Positions 48,819 to 62,574 are shown, numbered from the stretch's first letter. The stretch is DNA of 64,000 nucleotides from Lichtheimia corymbifera B2541 (GCA_000697475.1 JNEU01000707.1:1-64000); one strand, 5' to 3'. Numbers and translations: made by a program. The notes: generated by a model from the letters alone, not told the origin.

Positions 48819-51800
48819 AGTGTGGATACCAAGGACATTGCTATATACACGCCAAACATATACAAACATCACCAGGCACATTCACCATTATATTTACAGA
48901 GCGGCGAGCCGCTCCTTGATTAATGCGCGCTTCTATCTCTAATCTCTTGCTTTCTATTTATTCTCGGTCGCATTCCATTGGAACGTGTTAATATGTTGCA
49001 ACTTTTTTCTTTTTACTCAAGCGTGCACACGTTTACGTGTGTGCGTGCGCCCACTTGCTCTTTATTCGTTTCATCCCATTTTTGCATCTTTGTGTACATA
49101 AAGAAACCCCCATCGCCTGGTCTGTGATGCATATACCTTTCTTTCTTCTACTTCTTCTCCTCCTCCCTAAACACCACACATATATACATTCTATATCACA
49201 CGTTATGCTTTTTGTATGCCAGTTTTCTTTGCCGTTTTTTCCTTTCTTCCCATTTAAGTATATGCGCCCTGGTGTGTGACACATAATAAAAAAATTAGTA
49301 GACCTATATAAATACCGGTTTTATTGTAACGAGTTTTACATGTGGGGGGAGGGAGTGAAAGCAAAAAAGAGTGGGAGCACAGGGACACCGTGCGCCCAAT
49401 GTGAGGTTTCATTAAGCGACAGCAAAAACGTCGATCCCATCTCGGTGTGGATATGTATAGATTACCTTTCTTTGCCATGGATTCCGAAACACAAAGGCAC
49501 AACTCGTGCATGTTCCCGTGACAGTGTGCATGCCATCATTTTGTTTCACTATTAGCGTAAATAGCATATCACATTGTTGTTATATGAGCAAATGCGTAGT
49601 ACATCCCTCCTTTAAGATTCATGCATTGACGATAACGATGATGATGATGATGATGATGATGGTGCCACACTCTCACACACGCTCATACAACTCCCAAAAT
49701 CCAAGAATACTTTTCGCACATATTCGGTCATTTGCACGTTCTTGGGTTGATCGATGACCTTGATTCTTTTTGCACGTTAGAGACGACGACATGTTCTTGA
49801 TGCACCTTGACAAACAAGGAGGATACATATGGTAAAGGACCGTGGTAGGGTGCATGCACACACATGCCCAAAGCCGATATGCATTATCCCTTGTACCCCC
49901 AAAATCGGATGGCCCGTATACCACAACAACATGAAAATTCTTGTTTCTTTCTCCTTTTTGTCTCGAACAGGTAGAAGCAACAGTTGTTTATTTCATGCAC
50001 GTCCCAAGACTTGCATGCGCATGCTGGTGTAACCTTTCCTTTCGAGCGAAAAGCCAAAATGCTCATATTTTCTCTCTGTTGGATGGCTACTAACTCTAAC
50101 TTTCCTGAGTGGTGGATTATGATCGTCGTACGTTCATTCATTATTCGCCATCAATCAATTGGCCTTGTACATCTTTGTAATTCAACTCTCCTTATTGCAA
50201 CCTAATCAGCACATAAGCTCACCTACTACTACTACTACTAGTCTTTCTTTTTTCTCACGTAACATGTGGAAGTAGGCTTTTAACCCCTACAATTTGAAAT
50301 TGAGTGTGGGTGTTATGCCTGTCAATATCCATCTTGTCTGTGTGTACACACCAGCCCTTATGGGAGAAGGAGAAGAAGAAGGGTATTTACGCATGGATGA
50401 ATGTAAAGTCTAGGAGCACGCACCCAGGAGGTGAATGTGCTGCACATACAAAGTATTTCCTACTTTTGAAATGCTTTTGATCTAATATTGATGATGGGCA
50501 GCCTAAGGAGGTATATAGATGCCCTGCATTGTTGGCTGCTGTTACATCGGCCTTGTCCCATTTTAGGCGCGTCCGCACGCAACGCATGAAAAAGGGCGCA
50601 GCACGCGTCCTGGATCGCGCTGAAGCAGTATGTAGAAGGAGGAGGAGAAAGAGATATATGTATATCCTTTCAGGACATGCACCATGGTAAGGTTTCAACC
50701 AATAGCAAAAAGATCATCCTTCTCCCCTCCTACTACTAGGTACGCCAAATTACTTCTCAGAAGGCTGTGATGATGATGATAGTAAAAACTTTTTTTCTTC
50801 ACAGAATCGGCCATGCATCAGCAATATGGTTGAAATTGACTCATCAACGCCACACGTTATTGATCGCATCAGCAGCAGCAATAATAGTACTTTTAATAAC
50901 AACACCAAGTGATACGCCTTAATTTCTCATCACACTACATCTCTTTGTCATTTCCTGTCATACTCCTTAAATTTTACGTAGTAAGAGTGTATTTCTTTGT
51001 TCATGATGCATGCCCTAACATTCCAAAACATACGTTTACTGCTTGACCATACATACAGCATCAGCGGCATTAAGATCATAACTGCATCAGCAGCAGCAGT
51101 AGCCCTCGACTTTTTTTTTTTCACCCTCCAACCCCTACCGCTTACTGCACTCCCACTTTTTTGACTTAAAACCTTGTAAGCCCAGTGTTTGTAACCCCTT
51201 TTGGGGCACATGCCTTCACGCGATCCTTTTGGGCCGTAGGGTGTATTATATATGGATTCATTGTGCATAATTTGGATCATCAACGAGACAATCTATTCAC
51301 CACATGAGTATGATTTTCATCTCTCCCTCGTTCTCTTCCCTTTAGGGCGTTGTTGGCTAACATCATCATCATCAGTGTCTCATGACAAAAGAGATCATGA
51401 CGTGTTGTAAGCCTGGTGTAATAAGAAATGGTCCTTTTTTTCGCCCCTTCTCGAAGCTCATCTGATGTTTTCGTCGGGTGACTTTTTTGCACTAACTACA
51501 TAGAAGAAGGGGATGATGGATTGCGTGATCGTTTGCAAAAGCGAGGTAGATTAAGATACCTGACGACTTTACTGGAACAGTCGAGAACACCTTCTCCCCC
51601 ACATGTATGCACCCATCAGCACTCCTCCTCAAATGCCTCGTGAGCTGGATTGCGATTGGGCGATGGGGCCAAAGGGTTGAAGCATAATGATACGATGATA
51701 CCATATCTGTGGTCAAAACATCCCTAAATAGCTTTGAATTCTCCTTGATTTTAAGGTTTGGATCTTTTTTGTAAAAAGTTCAAGGCACAATTATCACTCG

Positions 51801-52476
51801 AACTTATTCTCCATGCATGTCATAAGCATTTGAATTGCTAGAACGTCTCATCTTTTTACCATATAGCCAGTAGTACATGGATCCTAAATTAGACAAGGCA
51901 TGTAAAAGGGTATATTGCTTAGTGGGTGAGTGCAAGGACAACCCAGCTTTAAATAGTATACAGATCATGTTGCATGTAAATGGGTTGAATGCGAAGCTTA
52001 TTAGGATATGTATTGCTGATGAGTGAGTACTTTATCTAGATTGAGTCGTACATTTCACCATGCCTATGCTGATAGCGTAATTGGTTGTCAGCAACCAAAC
52101 ATTGTTGCTACGATTATTGTTTGGTCTTCGTATGATTGCAGTTTCTCTTTTAAGCTTTGTTAGTGATCAATCTTATTCTATGTAGCTCAGGTTTGGAGAA
52201 AGCAAAGCATGTTTATTAATAACAACTATACATTCAAGTGATCGGAAAGCGTGTGTAGGATGGATGGAATAGGTATCTTAAAAGCGGTGGTGATAAAAGG
52301 GAGTAATGGGCTAATGGTAATACGGTGGGCATCCTCAAGCGTTCCATCTGTCGACATTTCACTCGTTGGCTGCGATACTGTATCCCGCTCAGACCTGGGA
52401 AAATCGAGAATCGACGACGACCTTGCTCCTTACCTCGCTCTTTTCTCAACACCACCACCACAACATACCTTTCCCT
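48819..52476. other. Gene-free 3.7 kb between the zinc-finger gene and the Pom33-like gene
   Basis: Contains several short simple repeats (GAT at 49637-49661, CTA at about 50223-50240, CAG at about 51080-51090). No coding frame has supporting splice sites or motifs. Sequence near 52100-52480 is the promoter side of the Pom33-like gene. Confidence 0.35.
49637..49661. repeat. GAT microsatellite
   Basis: About eight uninterrupted GAT triplets in non-coding sequence. Confidence 0.9.
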
Positions 52477-53518
52477 ATGGCTCAACCGGCTTCAACAGAT
52501 ATATCGCCACTACAAGAACGTATACTCGGGTTGGTGCAGGTAAATGAAGCCATCAGATCGAGATCTCGCATTGTCCCTGAAACATGGAGTTCAACAGACG
52601 CTGCAATTCGCTTGGTTCATGGGCCATTTCCTCACACTCCTTGGAACCGCCTTTCATTTGCTTTCAGTCGTCACCTTTCGTTCATGGGTAGTGCCTTATC
52701 GATTTGCCTATGTGGGTGCTCTGCTTTCGTATGGTGTCGTTGTCTCCAAGACCCACAAGGTAAAACAATGATCATAATAGCAGACACAGCATGGTAGCTT
52801 ATTCCCATCATTATAGTCCATCAAGCTGAATGCAGTGTATTTACAACGTCTCGTCATGGATGAAAATGTGCAGTATATGTTGTTGGCCCTTTGCTGGTTC
52901 TTTGTAAGACCGGTTACTGGTAAGTGTGTGTGCGTGTGTGTGAGAGCCACGCATGATCAAGAAGATGGATTGCATTCTCAATCACGTGGTATCCTTCTCT
53001 TAGTGACCCTATTGCCCTTTGCCACCTTTTCCTTGTTCCATTCACTTGGCTATGTACGCAACAAGATCCTACCAACCATTTTCCCAAATGAGTCCAAAGA
53101 GATCGCATCGTGGCAATTCAAGATACGTCAGGGTATTCAAATGTGGACCGAAAAGAATTATACTTCTGCTATGCAATTTGTTGCTCAGACTGAAGTGGTG
53201 GTTGTCATGGGAAGACTTTTATTCGGCATTTTCAGGTAAGAGAGAAAGGAATATGGGGAGGGATGGTTCCTTATGCTTATTCGGAAATGGATAATTAGAT
53301 TGCGAGTGATGCCCATCTTTTTCTTTGCACAATTTTTGCGTGTTCGCTACCATTTTTCGAGCTATACTCGCCAGTCATTTGCCAACCTTAGGCGTACCCT
53401 GGATAAAGTAACCGCTGATCCCCGTGTCCCACCTAGCGTAAGGAATACGTATCTCGCAGCCCAAGAAATGATTATTCGATATGGCCAATCTCTCATCCAA
53501 CAGCAACCCCGTCGATAA
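52477..53518 (+). CDS. Pom33/Per33/TMEM33-family ER and nuclear-envelope membrane protein
   Basis: Five exons: 52477-52539, 52598-52759, 52817-52919, 53004-53235 and 53299-53518, giving 259 aa, the normal size for the family. Hydrophobic segments follow the TMEM33 layout: FAWFMGHFLTLLGTAFHLLS, RFAYVGALLSYGVVV, YMLLALCWFFVRPV, LLPFATFSLFHSLGYV, VVVVMGRLLFGIF, then FFFAQFLRVRYHFSSYTRQS with a basic C-terminal helix. Yeast Pom33 sits at nuclear pores and helps distribute them; TMEM33 works with reticulons in ER tubules. That links loosely to YOP1 in the same window, but adjacency is not implied. Each splice join restores the frame exactly. Confidence 0.88.
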
Positions 53519-53860
53519 GTAGTACATAGCGTGTATGATAGCCATTCAATTCCATAGTGTCCCATACTCTTTATAATATTATGATTGGTGTTGAATGTTG
53601 TATGTACTAAATAGATCAAGCTTCAAATCATTTGGGTCCGTGGTAGTGGTACACCGTCAAAGATGGGGTAAAAAGAATGAGAGTTTTTTGCTGTGATCTG
53701 AGATTTGAATGGCTGGGCAGTAGCAGCGTTACATTAGGCTGTGGGCTATCTACAATACACAATAGCTTTTTTTTTTTCCACCACCCCCTTCTTTTATCTT
53801 ATCCCTTTCCTTCACCTTTGCTCACACATACACGCACGCTCTTACATACCCGTCGTTGCC
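53519..53860. promoter_or_regulatory. Promoter/leader of the NAB-like gene
   Basis: The 3' half (about 53765-53855) is a poly-T and C/T-rich tract running to the ATG at 53861, typical of fungal 5' leaders. Confidence 0.45.
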
Positions 53861-55176
53861 ATGTTGCCATCACTACACGCATTCCTTTGTGACCAAGACC
53901 TCGGACAGTACTACGATTCGTTTATTCGAGCGGGTGCAACCGATCGCGATGTTCCGCAACTGCTGCACTTGAATGACAACGAACTCAATGAGTTTCTCAG
54001 TGCTGTGCGTATGCTTCCATTCCATGCTGTTGTTCTCAAGAAGGGGCTTCGAGTATTGCGATCCAATCAAAACAGTGAGCAACAGCCTGCATCATCATCA
54101 ACATCATCACCGTCACCACCATCAACATCACATTATCAACATCAACGAGTAGGCATTGACATGATGCTCAATAACACAAGCGATACCGTAAGTAAATTGT
54201 ACATGCATTATACAATCATATATTCATCCTGATTATGTAGCCAACTTTATCATCCACATCATGCAACAATAACAACAATCATGCGTCAGGTGACATGACC
54301 AACGATGCTGCGCAAGAAGCTTCACGCGACGTAATTGTCTTGCATGCTACCATTTATGGAAAGAACAGCCGTCGACCGTTGACAAAGTATGAAAACGCCA
54401 TCAATGAAGCATCCATTAGCCTTGCTCTAGAAAACCCATCATTGCTTGTCAACAAAGGCGACCTTTTCGAACAAGCCAAAAAACGACTTTTAGAGAATGG
54501 TTATCAATACAAACGAGGACGCAGCCGATCAAAACTTATTGCCACTACGTATCCATACCAACGACAACCAAGCTCAGATGACGATGGGAAATGCTCGAAA
54601 AGGAAATTAAATGCACAGCGATTATCCCAGCAACGACAAGAAAAGTTGAATGAATTACAAGTCAAGATCAAAACGGTGGTGGAAAGACAACAACAACATC
54701 CAGAGGAAATGGCACAATGGGAACCCACACGACAAGCTCTGATGAAACAAGTGAGCAAGATCAAGTCTCAGGAACGAAAGCATCAATGGTACGAGAGGCG
54801 AAAAACTGAGCGTGCAGATAGTGGATTCTCGGAAGAGAGCTTTGAAAGTAGTCAAGATCCATCATCATCAGCATCAAGTCAAGAATCGGCAGCATCAGCA
54901 CCACCATCATCATCCCAGCCTGAACAACAACAACAACAACAACAACAAGAAGTCTATGACGATGACGAGACTGAAAGTGAATACGAAGATGAAGACATGA
55001 CAATGCAACAGGCTTCTTCATCAACACCTTCCTCATCAGCACCTACATCCCCGTCGTCAGTGGCAACCCATTTCTCTGCACCCTACTATTGTAATCATCC
55101 AGCGTATCCAAGAGAAAGTGCTGTTCGAGATCACACCTCACCTTACGTTAATGATTATTTGCAACAACGACAATAA
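53861..55176 (+). CDS. NAB-like transcriptional corepressor (NCD1/SAM-like N-terminus)
   Basis: Two exons: 53861-54187 and 54241-55176, giving 420 aa. Residues about 8-68 (LGQYYDSFIRAGATDRDVPQ, then LNDNELNEFLSAVRMLPFHA and LKKGLRVLR) match the pattern of the NAB conserved domain 1: a YYD start, a D.DV.QL centre and an EFL..V.M..H...L..AL end. This SAM-like fold mediates oligomerisation and binding to EGR-type zinc-finger activators in animals. A second conserved block lies at about 140-205 (IYGKNSRRPLTKYENAINEA, LFEQAKKRLLENGYQYKRGR). The rest is basic, Gln-rich and Ser-rich, with an acidic stretch (DDDETESEYEDED). Probably a nuclear coregulator. Assignment of the first domain is by pattern, so a generic SAM domain is the alternative. 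Confidence 0.6.
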
Positions 55177-55301
55177 CAATCATTTCCCATCATTATGATT
55201 ACAAATGTTGACTACAGTATGGTGTATTTTAAGGCAATACAAATAGAATGGAGGAGGAGGAGAAAACGTTGGGTGGGGGTATATACGAGAAATCTTGGGT
55301 T

Positions 55302-58128
55302 TTACATGATGTTACATTGTTGTGAATCGCGTCTGTGTTCATGGGTAGTGGTGGAGGTGGTGGAGGTGATGGTAGCAATATCGAGATGCTTAAGTCGTGT
55401 AGCTGCATCATTGCATCCCTTGTTGACAGCTCTTTGGTAGTACAATTGTGCACGGACATGATCCTTGGGTGTTCCAAATCCAGTTTCATAATACCATCTA
55501 AAGAAAGTATTTGTAAGCTTTATGAACCCTTCCCTCTCTCATTCTTTTCAACCAAACATTACCCTAGCAAAAAGAATGCATCGACCAGTCCTTGTTCCGT
55601 GGCACATTGACACCAATAAAAGGAGGCGTCTTCATTACGACCTGTGAGTTCGAGCCAGCGAGAAACGTCATGCTCACATCGCCATTGTTCATCGAAATCA
55701 TCTGGGCCATGTGTACCACCATTGTAAAGTCTTGCCAATCCCAACATGGCACTTGCATCATGACCTTCCTTGGCTGCTTTATCGTAATACTCAAAGCTCT
55801 TGGCCATGTCAATCGATACGCCATACAATCCATGCTCATAAATGTAGCCCATGTAACTTTGTGCACCGGCATGACCTAGTGCTGCTGCACGTTCAAAGGT
55901 GGGCATGGCAGCATCCACGCCACCATACGATTGCACCAATTCGCTCGGGATATCAGCACGTGGATACGTGTTGGCTAAGACTTGCGCAAACACATACAAT
56001 GGCTCAGCACAGGTTTCATTCGCACTCTCCGCTGCTTGTGCAAGTAATGCTAGACCTGTTGTCATGTTTTGTCGTTGACCCAATTCACCATGGAGGGTGA
56101 TTTCAGCTAGACGCTAATATATTGGATTAATTTTTTCTGCATCATCTGGAGATCATTCTTCACTCACATGAACAGCAGCCACAAGACCTTTTTCAGCAGC
56201 CTCCTTATAATAGCGCAATGCCGCTGCGTGATTGCCTTGATGCTCCAAATGCTGTGCGGTGGCATACATGGACTCGGGTATACCTGAGCGTGCTGCAATT
56301 TCATGCAATCGTTGTGCTTTGGATGGGTTGGGTCGGCATCCATACTTGTATTCATCCATCCACTTGGCTAATAGATACGCTGCCTCGCCCACTTCTTGCT
56401 TTGCCAATCGACGAATCCATCGCACCCCTTCTTCTTCCAATGCTCGTTTCTTGTTTGCAGAATCCAAATCACCCAAGTCTGAAGATCGTCTCATGCCATG
56501 ATAAGTAAGACTGGCTCGACCCCGTTTCACCAATTCGTTCATGGATGATGATTCACGACGCTGATGTTGATGCGAAGATTTGATACCATTGAATGATGTG
56601 GATGCGGTTGTCTTGTCATAAAGAGGTGCAATCTCAAGCAAGTATTTGGCATAGCTGAGCTGTACTTGGGGATCATTGGTCTTTTCAGCCATCTCACGAT
56701 ATAACTTGAGCGCATCACGGTTGTTGGTCAAGCTAAAAGATGCTTTGCTGTATTTTGATTGTGGCGTGTTACGTGTCATTGTCGATGTCTAATGTTGATC
56801 CATAAAGATTAGTCGACATATTCCTATTACTTGAATGCTATGTATAACTTACGAGAACGCTTTCGTGGGTGGTGGTGGCAATGGATCGCTGACCTTGATA
56901 GAGTGATGGTGATATGATCCCACTATCACTGGGAGATAATAAACTGGGTTGCATGCGTGGCGTAGGTGGTTCATAACGTGGTTGCATTGAACTTTGACTA
57001 GTGCGTGGTGTCAATGTTAAGGGGGTTTCCACAAGCTGTTCCTGATCCATAAACATGGTAGGTCGTGATGTTACAGCAGTCTCATCTTGAATACTACTCT
57101 TTGATACTCCTTCCACATCGTCGTTGTTGTTGTTGTTGGTAGATGATACAGGACCAAGCACAACTCGGGGAATGTTGGATAATCGCTTGCTAGCTTTGAT
57201 ATTTGAAGTGAATGTGCTCCAATCCAAAGGATCCAAGTCAAGAGGAGGTAACAGTTCCACAGACCCGGGCTTTTCATGCAAGGTTTTCGATTGCCGTCGA
57301 TTTAAACTTGGTGCTAGTAGTAGTAGTAGTAGTAGTAATAGCAGTAGCAGTAATGTTGCTAGAGCAATGCGTCGTCGTCGTCGGTGGTGTTGTTATATTA
57401 TTCATCATGCCATGGTTACTACTACTACGTCGACTACCAGTCGATGCTGCTGCTGCTGTCACCTGTGTATGCTGAGCACTGCTACTTGCCAATGATAATG
57501 ATGATGTGGTGGGAGACGATGCTGTAGACAAGAATTGTGTAACATATGCCGTGGTACTCTGTTGACGATCGTTCGAGTCAAATGTGGGGGCTGCAATTTC
57601 AAGCTTGGCTGATGGTGGAGAGGGTAATGGAGGTCTTGCATGAGTGGTGGTTGTTGTTGTTGATTGCGTCGATTGTCCCATGGGGTGTTGTTGTTGGTTC
57701 CTTTGCTGATCGTCATTCTTCTTGTTGTATGATTGTCTTTGTTCCTCTTCTTGGTCTTCCTCCTCGTCGCTGCTGCTATCAGATACAGGATCAGGGTTGA
57801 TCACACGCAAAGTATATCGTCCTTCCCCGGGTTGCACTGTCCCATTATCTGAATGATCGTCATCATCATCGACATCCAAAGTTCGACCATTGGGATACTG
57901 TCGATGGTTTGTTTCTAGTCCTGGTGTGTATGGCTGTCGTGCCTGATTATAATCATTGTCATCCATCTTGTTGAAATGGAACAATGAATTAAGCTTCTTG
58001 GGTTTGCTTTGTTGTTCTCCTGATGTGTCTGATGGTGATGTCCTTTCTGATGAGGCTGTTCTGGAACGAAACGGAAACACGCGTGTGCGAGTTGATGTAT
58101 GATTATTATTCTCGGATGAACGCGACAT
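55302..58128 (-). CDS. SKT5/Chs4-like chitin synthase activator with Sel1 repeats
   Basis: Exons (minus): 58128-57438, 57313-56853, 56788-56168, 56113-55563 and 55497-55302, giving about 839 aa. The N-terminal half is disordered and Ser/Thr/Gln-rich, with NRRQSKTLHEKPGSVELLPP near its end. Sel1-type repeats run from about residue 395 to 800: DALKLYREMAEKTNDPQVQL, GEAAYLLAKWMDEYKYGCRP, ESMYATAQHLEHQGNHAAAL, YYDKAAKEGHDASAMLGLAR and YYQRAVNKGCNDAA. The order and spacing match Skt5/Chs4, which tethers chitin synthase to septins and activates it. The C-terminus has no clear CAAX box. The first intron (57314-57437) lies in CGT/AGT repeats where several GT donors give the same phase, so its exact donor is uncertain. 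The 3' end is 125 bases from the NAB-like stop; the two genes converge. Confidence 0.82.
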
Positions 58129-59168
58129 GGAAAGAAAAGAGGGAAGAAAGAAGGCGAGAATTGCCTGTGGATGCAAAAGAAGGAAAAGGAAAATGTAACA
58201 AGCAAAGCAGGAAGCACAAACTATTTTTATCCTCCCCTACTCCCCCACTCACACACACACCACCCAAACACAGCCCATTGGTACCTGCGCTTTTTCATTT
58301 GCCCACTCAGTCATATGAAAAGGATTTTAATGCCGCATTTGCATAACAGAATTTGCCTTTTGCCGCCATTATATTCATTTTGTATCACTATACTACAACA
58401 ACTCTCCCTCATCTCGTATCGTCCTGCTACTATAGCATTCATATACTTTAATCATGGATAAAGAGAGGAGGCTGAGCGACCTTTAAAATTGTACATGCAC
58501 AACAAAAACTGGATAATCAAATCAAATCACAGACATGCATGCAACTTAACTTTATAAGAGATCGGCACATCTTTGTGTTCCCATGGCCGCTTTCAACGAT
58601 GTTGTTCTCCTTTTTTCGATCAGCGATTGAATGAGTAGTAATAAATGCTTCACAAAGAAAAAGGACATGGTTATATTAGAAACCACGTGCTCATCTTGAT
58701 TCATGGTCATTGCGTAATTACTTTATCCATGTTCCCGTAATGCAAAAGACACTGACAACATTTTCGCATCGCAAGGGTGTGTGTATCCTTTACACTTGAC
58801 TTTGATATCTCCTATGTAATATAGTCTCTTCGAGGATTAGAGTCGAAAGAAAGAAGAACGTATAGGTATTACTGCGTGTCGACCAAAGATCTGATCACCC
58901 ACAAAACGGGGTGAGTTATAATTATCGAATCCACCCTTTGTTCGAGACACAATGAATCAGTCAACCTCCCTCTGTTCCTATCTTTTGCACAAGTGGGCAT
59001 ATATACTTCTACTATCCTGCATCTGCTATACCATAAATAGATCTTTCTATAATCCAACCCATCAATTCCTCACACATGACGAGCTCCAACTCGGGAAGGA
59101 GGAAACCTTAGAAATGTTTGCCAGCGCAATGAGGTATCCGCTAAAATAACTTTATAATCCAACGTCAT
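58129..59168. other. Upstream region of the SKT5-like gene
   Basis: Promoter-side sequence with a CCCCTACTCCCCCACTC tract near 58235. No gene supported. Confidence 0.4.
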
Positions 59169-59552
59169 TCACAAAAGGTACATAGATGGAGAGGTAAAAC
59201 AAATTGCTTCAATAAGGGGGGATACATCGTTATGGGTAATGCTATCCTTGGGCGTGCATTGTGTAGAGGTGGATGAATGGACGTGCGGTGGCGAATTATA
59301 TACATGGCGGGTCAAAACATGGATGATGATGGTTGTACTTGGTTGACAGGTTGCACAAGAATGATGATGATGATAGTTGCCATGGAATAGCGCGTAAAGT
59401 ATGATAACTGGATGCACCAATCGTGTAGGATGAAGCATCAAGCAAGTTGAAAATGAATACTCTCGTTTTTCACGCGTTGTATAGACCCAATCCCTTCCAT
59501 CCCATGTACATACCAAAGCAATATGCATATCCATATCCGTAACAAGTCGCAT
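59169..59552 (-). other. Possible coding fragment next to the palindrome
   Basis: A minus-strand frame from an ATG at 59552 reads MRLVTDMDMHIALVCTWDGR and about 40 more protein-like residues, then turns into His/Thr-rich low complexity. It abuts the left arm of the palindrome and may be part of the same repeated unit. Not recognised. Confidence 0.25.
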
Positions 59553-60640
59553 GTATTGTAGCAAGTTGCTACATGTAACTAAGGGTGCTTCATTATCATG
59601 GCTACCTGCTGTTCACGTCAAAAAGGTTGTAAGGCAAGTTGCTGCATTTAAAGAACGGCGATCGCGACAATGGAGTGATAGCAACTGCTGCAATGAATGT
59701 TGCTACGCTTGATGGTGGTCGTGGAACGTGCAAGAGGGTATGTCATGTCAAGACTCGTGTGTTGTAAAAGAGTGACTAGAAGGCTCTGCACACGCCATGG
59801 ACTTGCCATCCAGTCAAAGACAATCGGATCAAGGCAGTTGCAGGATCGACATCATGGGGTGAAGCAGGACAATCGTTCGCAGGCTGTAGTTGTACTTGAA
59901 TGGATCAACGGTTGAGAATGGGAAGAAGAGGGAAATAAAGTGGGAGTGGAAGAGGTGGAAATTAAATCTGTCAGGCAGTCAGACATATATCCACATACAC
60001 TGATATTAATGCGTGATATTGAGATTGCATACATCGAACTTCAAACTTTCACACAATATGCTCTAGGACATGCTGATCAACTTTGTCTTAATAAAGAACC
60101 CACACTTCGTTTGAAAATTTCGAAAGGGAGAGCATAATGTGGGGTTTACTATGATGGGCGGAAATTGAGAAAGCGCCGGATTTATGAAAAAGTCAATTAG
60201 TATGTAGTTTCTTGGGATTCCCCATCTCGCACTTGAAACTTGGTCAGAAGGTACTCTCGCACATGCTGATCAATTCCATTCATTTAAAAACCGCATGGTT
60301 CATTATGTACATTTTGAATGCGGGCCAGCCCAAATGTAGGATAAAGTAGGGTCGGCGCTCCTGTTCCCCGAGATTGCCCACCTCGAACCTGAAACTTTCA
60401 CACAACACCCTTTCGACCACGCTGAGCAATTTCGTTCTCATAAAGACCCCAGAGTTCATTATTAGAAACCTTGAATGTGGGGGAGACGACGAATGGATGT
60501 AACATAAATAGGGCGTACGGCCGTGCGCGCCGATATTGCCCATGGCGACGTCGAAACTTGGTAAGGAGGTGCTCTCGGGCATGCTGATCAACATCGTTCT
60601 CATAAAGCCTCTATACATCATTATGGAGATTTGAAGAAAC

Positions 60641-61372
60641 AGACATCTTTATGTTTTTACCTATACTGTAAGCGTGATGCCATAGGAAAGGTGGTGTTTG
60701 TTCATTGTGAAGTATCATGCAAATGAACTGTGTTACACAAACACGCCCACGCGCATGTTCCGCTCTATCAGGGTCTACCTACTTGACAATGAACAAATAC
60801 CACTTAACATATAGCATTACGCTTGCAGCATAGTAAAAACATAAAGGTGCCTGTATCTCTAAACTTTACAATGAAACGTGGGGTCTTCAGTCGAACAATA
60901 TTGCTCGGCGGGGTGTAGCGCACCCTGTGTAGAAGTTTCACGATCGTCGTGGCCATTCTCAGATTCACCCAATGTCACCACCAGCCTCGTCGAAAAAAAA
61001 TTCTCGAGGTCTACCAGATTCAATTTGGCTGGTGGTGACATTGGGTGAATCTGAGATCGGCCACGATGATCGTGAAACTTACACTCAAGGTGCGCTTCAC
61101 CCCGACGAGCAATATTGTTCGATTGAAGACCCCACGTTTCATTGTAGAATTTTTAGTTATGGGCATCTTTGTGTTTTACATATGCTGTAAGCATGATGCT
61201 ATATGAAAGGTGGTCTTTGTTCATTGTCAAGTAGGTAGACCCTGATAGAGCCGAATGTGCAGAGGGGCGTGATTGTGTAACATAACTCATTTGCATGATA
61301 CTTCACAATGAACAAACAGCACTTGTCATATAGCATCATGCTTTCGGCATATGTTAAAGCGTAAAAGTGTCT
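60641..61372. repeat. Inner palindrome core
   Basis: Arms of about 360 bases with a 44-base spacer (60985-61028). The innermost 24 bases of each arm (60961-60984 and 61029-61052, core AATGTCACCACCAG) are perfectly complementary. Outer ends pair at 60641 and 61372 with the same centre, so indels in the two arms balance. Confidence 0.85.
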
Positions 61373-61703
61373 GGACCTAGGATTGGTAAGGTTGATCGTG
61401 AAACCTGATTGACAAGGTGCGCTCGACCACAACGAGCAATATTGTTGCATGAAAGAACCCATGTTTCATTGTAAAGTTTAGAGATAAATGCACTTTCACG
61501 TTTTTACATATGCTGAAACCATGATGCTATATGATAAGTGGTGTTTGTTCATTGTGAAGTGGCTAGATCCTAATAGAGCGGAAGATGCGCAGGGGCGTGC
61601 TTATCTAACACTGGTCGTATGCATGATACTTCACAATGAACAAAGACCATTTCTCATATAGCATCACGCTTACAGCATATGTAAAAACATAAAGGTGCCT
61701 GTT
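61373..61703. repeat. Extra half-palindrome unit inserted in the right arm
   Basis: About 330 bases present only on the right side. It repeats the inner module as an inverted pair (61495-61560 and 61628-61703, each with CAATGAACAAA or its complement). It accounts exactly for the shift between the inner centre (61006.5) and outer centre (about 61171). Confidence 0.75.
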
Positions 61704-62574
61704 TCTTCAACTTGTCATAATGAAGTTTGGCGTGTTTATGACAACAAAGTTGATCAGCGTGGCCGAGAGGACCTTCTGACCAAGTTACATGTTCGTGATG
61801 GCCAATATCGGCGGCCGCGGTCCTCCCATCTTATCTATGTTTCCGTCCATACATTTGGACGCTGCCACTCAAAGTCTTCATAATGAAGCGTGGCATCTTT
61901 ATGAGAACGAAATTGCTCGTCATGGTTGAAAGGGTCTTTGCATGAAAGTTTCAGGTCCGAGGTGGGCAATCTCGGGGAACAGGAGCGCCGACCCTACTTT
62001 TCCCTAAATTTGGGCTGGCCGGCATTCAACTGTTGATAATGAACCATGCGGTTTTTAAATGAATGAAGTTGATCAGCATGTGCGAGAGTACCTTCTGACC
62101 AAGTTTCAAGTGCGAAATGGGGAATCCCAAGAAACTACATACTAAATGACTTTTTCATAAATCCGGCGCTTTCCCAATTTCCGCCCATCATAGTCAATCC
62201 TCCATTATGCTCTCCCATTCAAAATTTTTGAATGAAGTGTGGGCTCGTTATTAATATAAAGTTGATCAGCATGACCGAAAGCATCTTGTGTGCAAGTTTG
62301 GGGTTAAGGTGAGCAATCTCAAGATCATGGATCAATTTACAGTGTGCATGGATATGCCTGACAACTGCACCAACTTTAATTTCCACCTCTTCCACTTCCA
62401 CCGTCTTCCTCTTTCCTCCCATTCTCAACTGTTGCCCCATTCAAGTACAACTACAACCTGCGGACGATTGTCCTGCTTCAACCCATCATGTCAATCCCAC
62501 AGCTGCCTTTATCCCATTGTCTTTGACTGAATGGCAAAGTCCATGGCGTGTGCACCCCACTACAACAAACGTCT

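Noticed and set aside
55229..55489. Minus-strand frame starting MKLDLEHPRI
   Set aside because: It is another register of the last exon of the SKT5-like gene, whose phase is fixed by the preceding exon.
60900..61200. Short open frames inside the palindrome as a transposase
   Set aside because: They are mirror images created by the inverted arms (similar peptides on both strands) and hold no catalytic motif.
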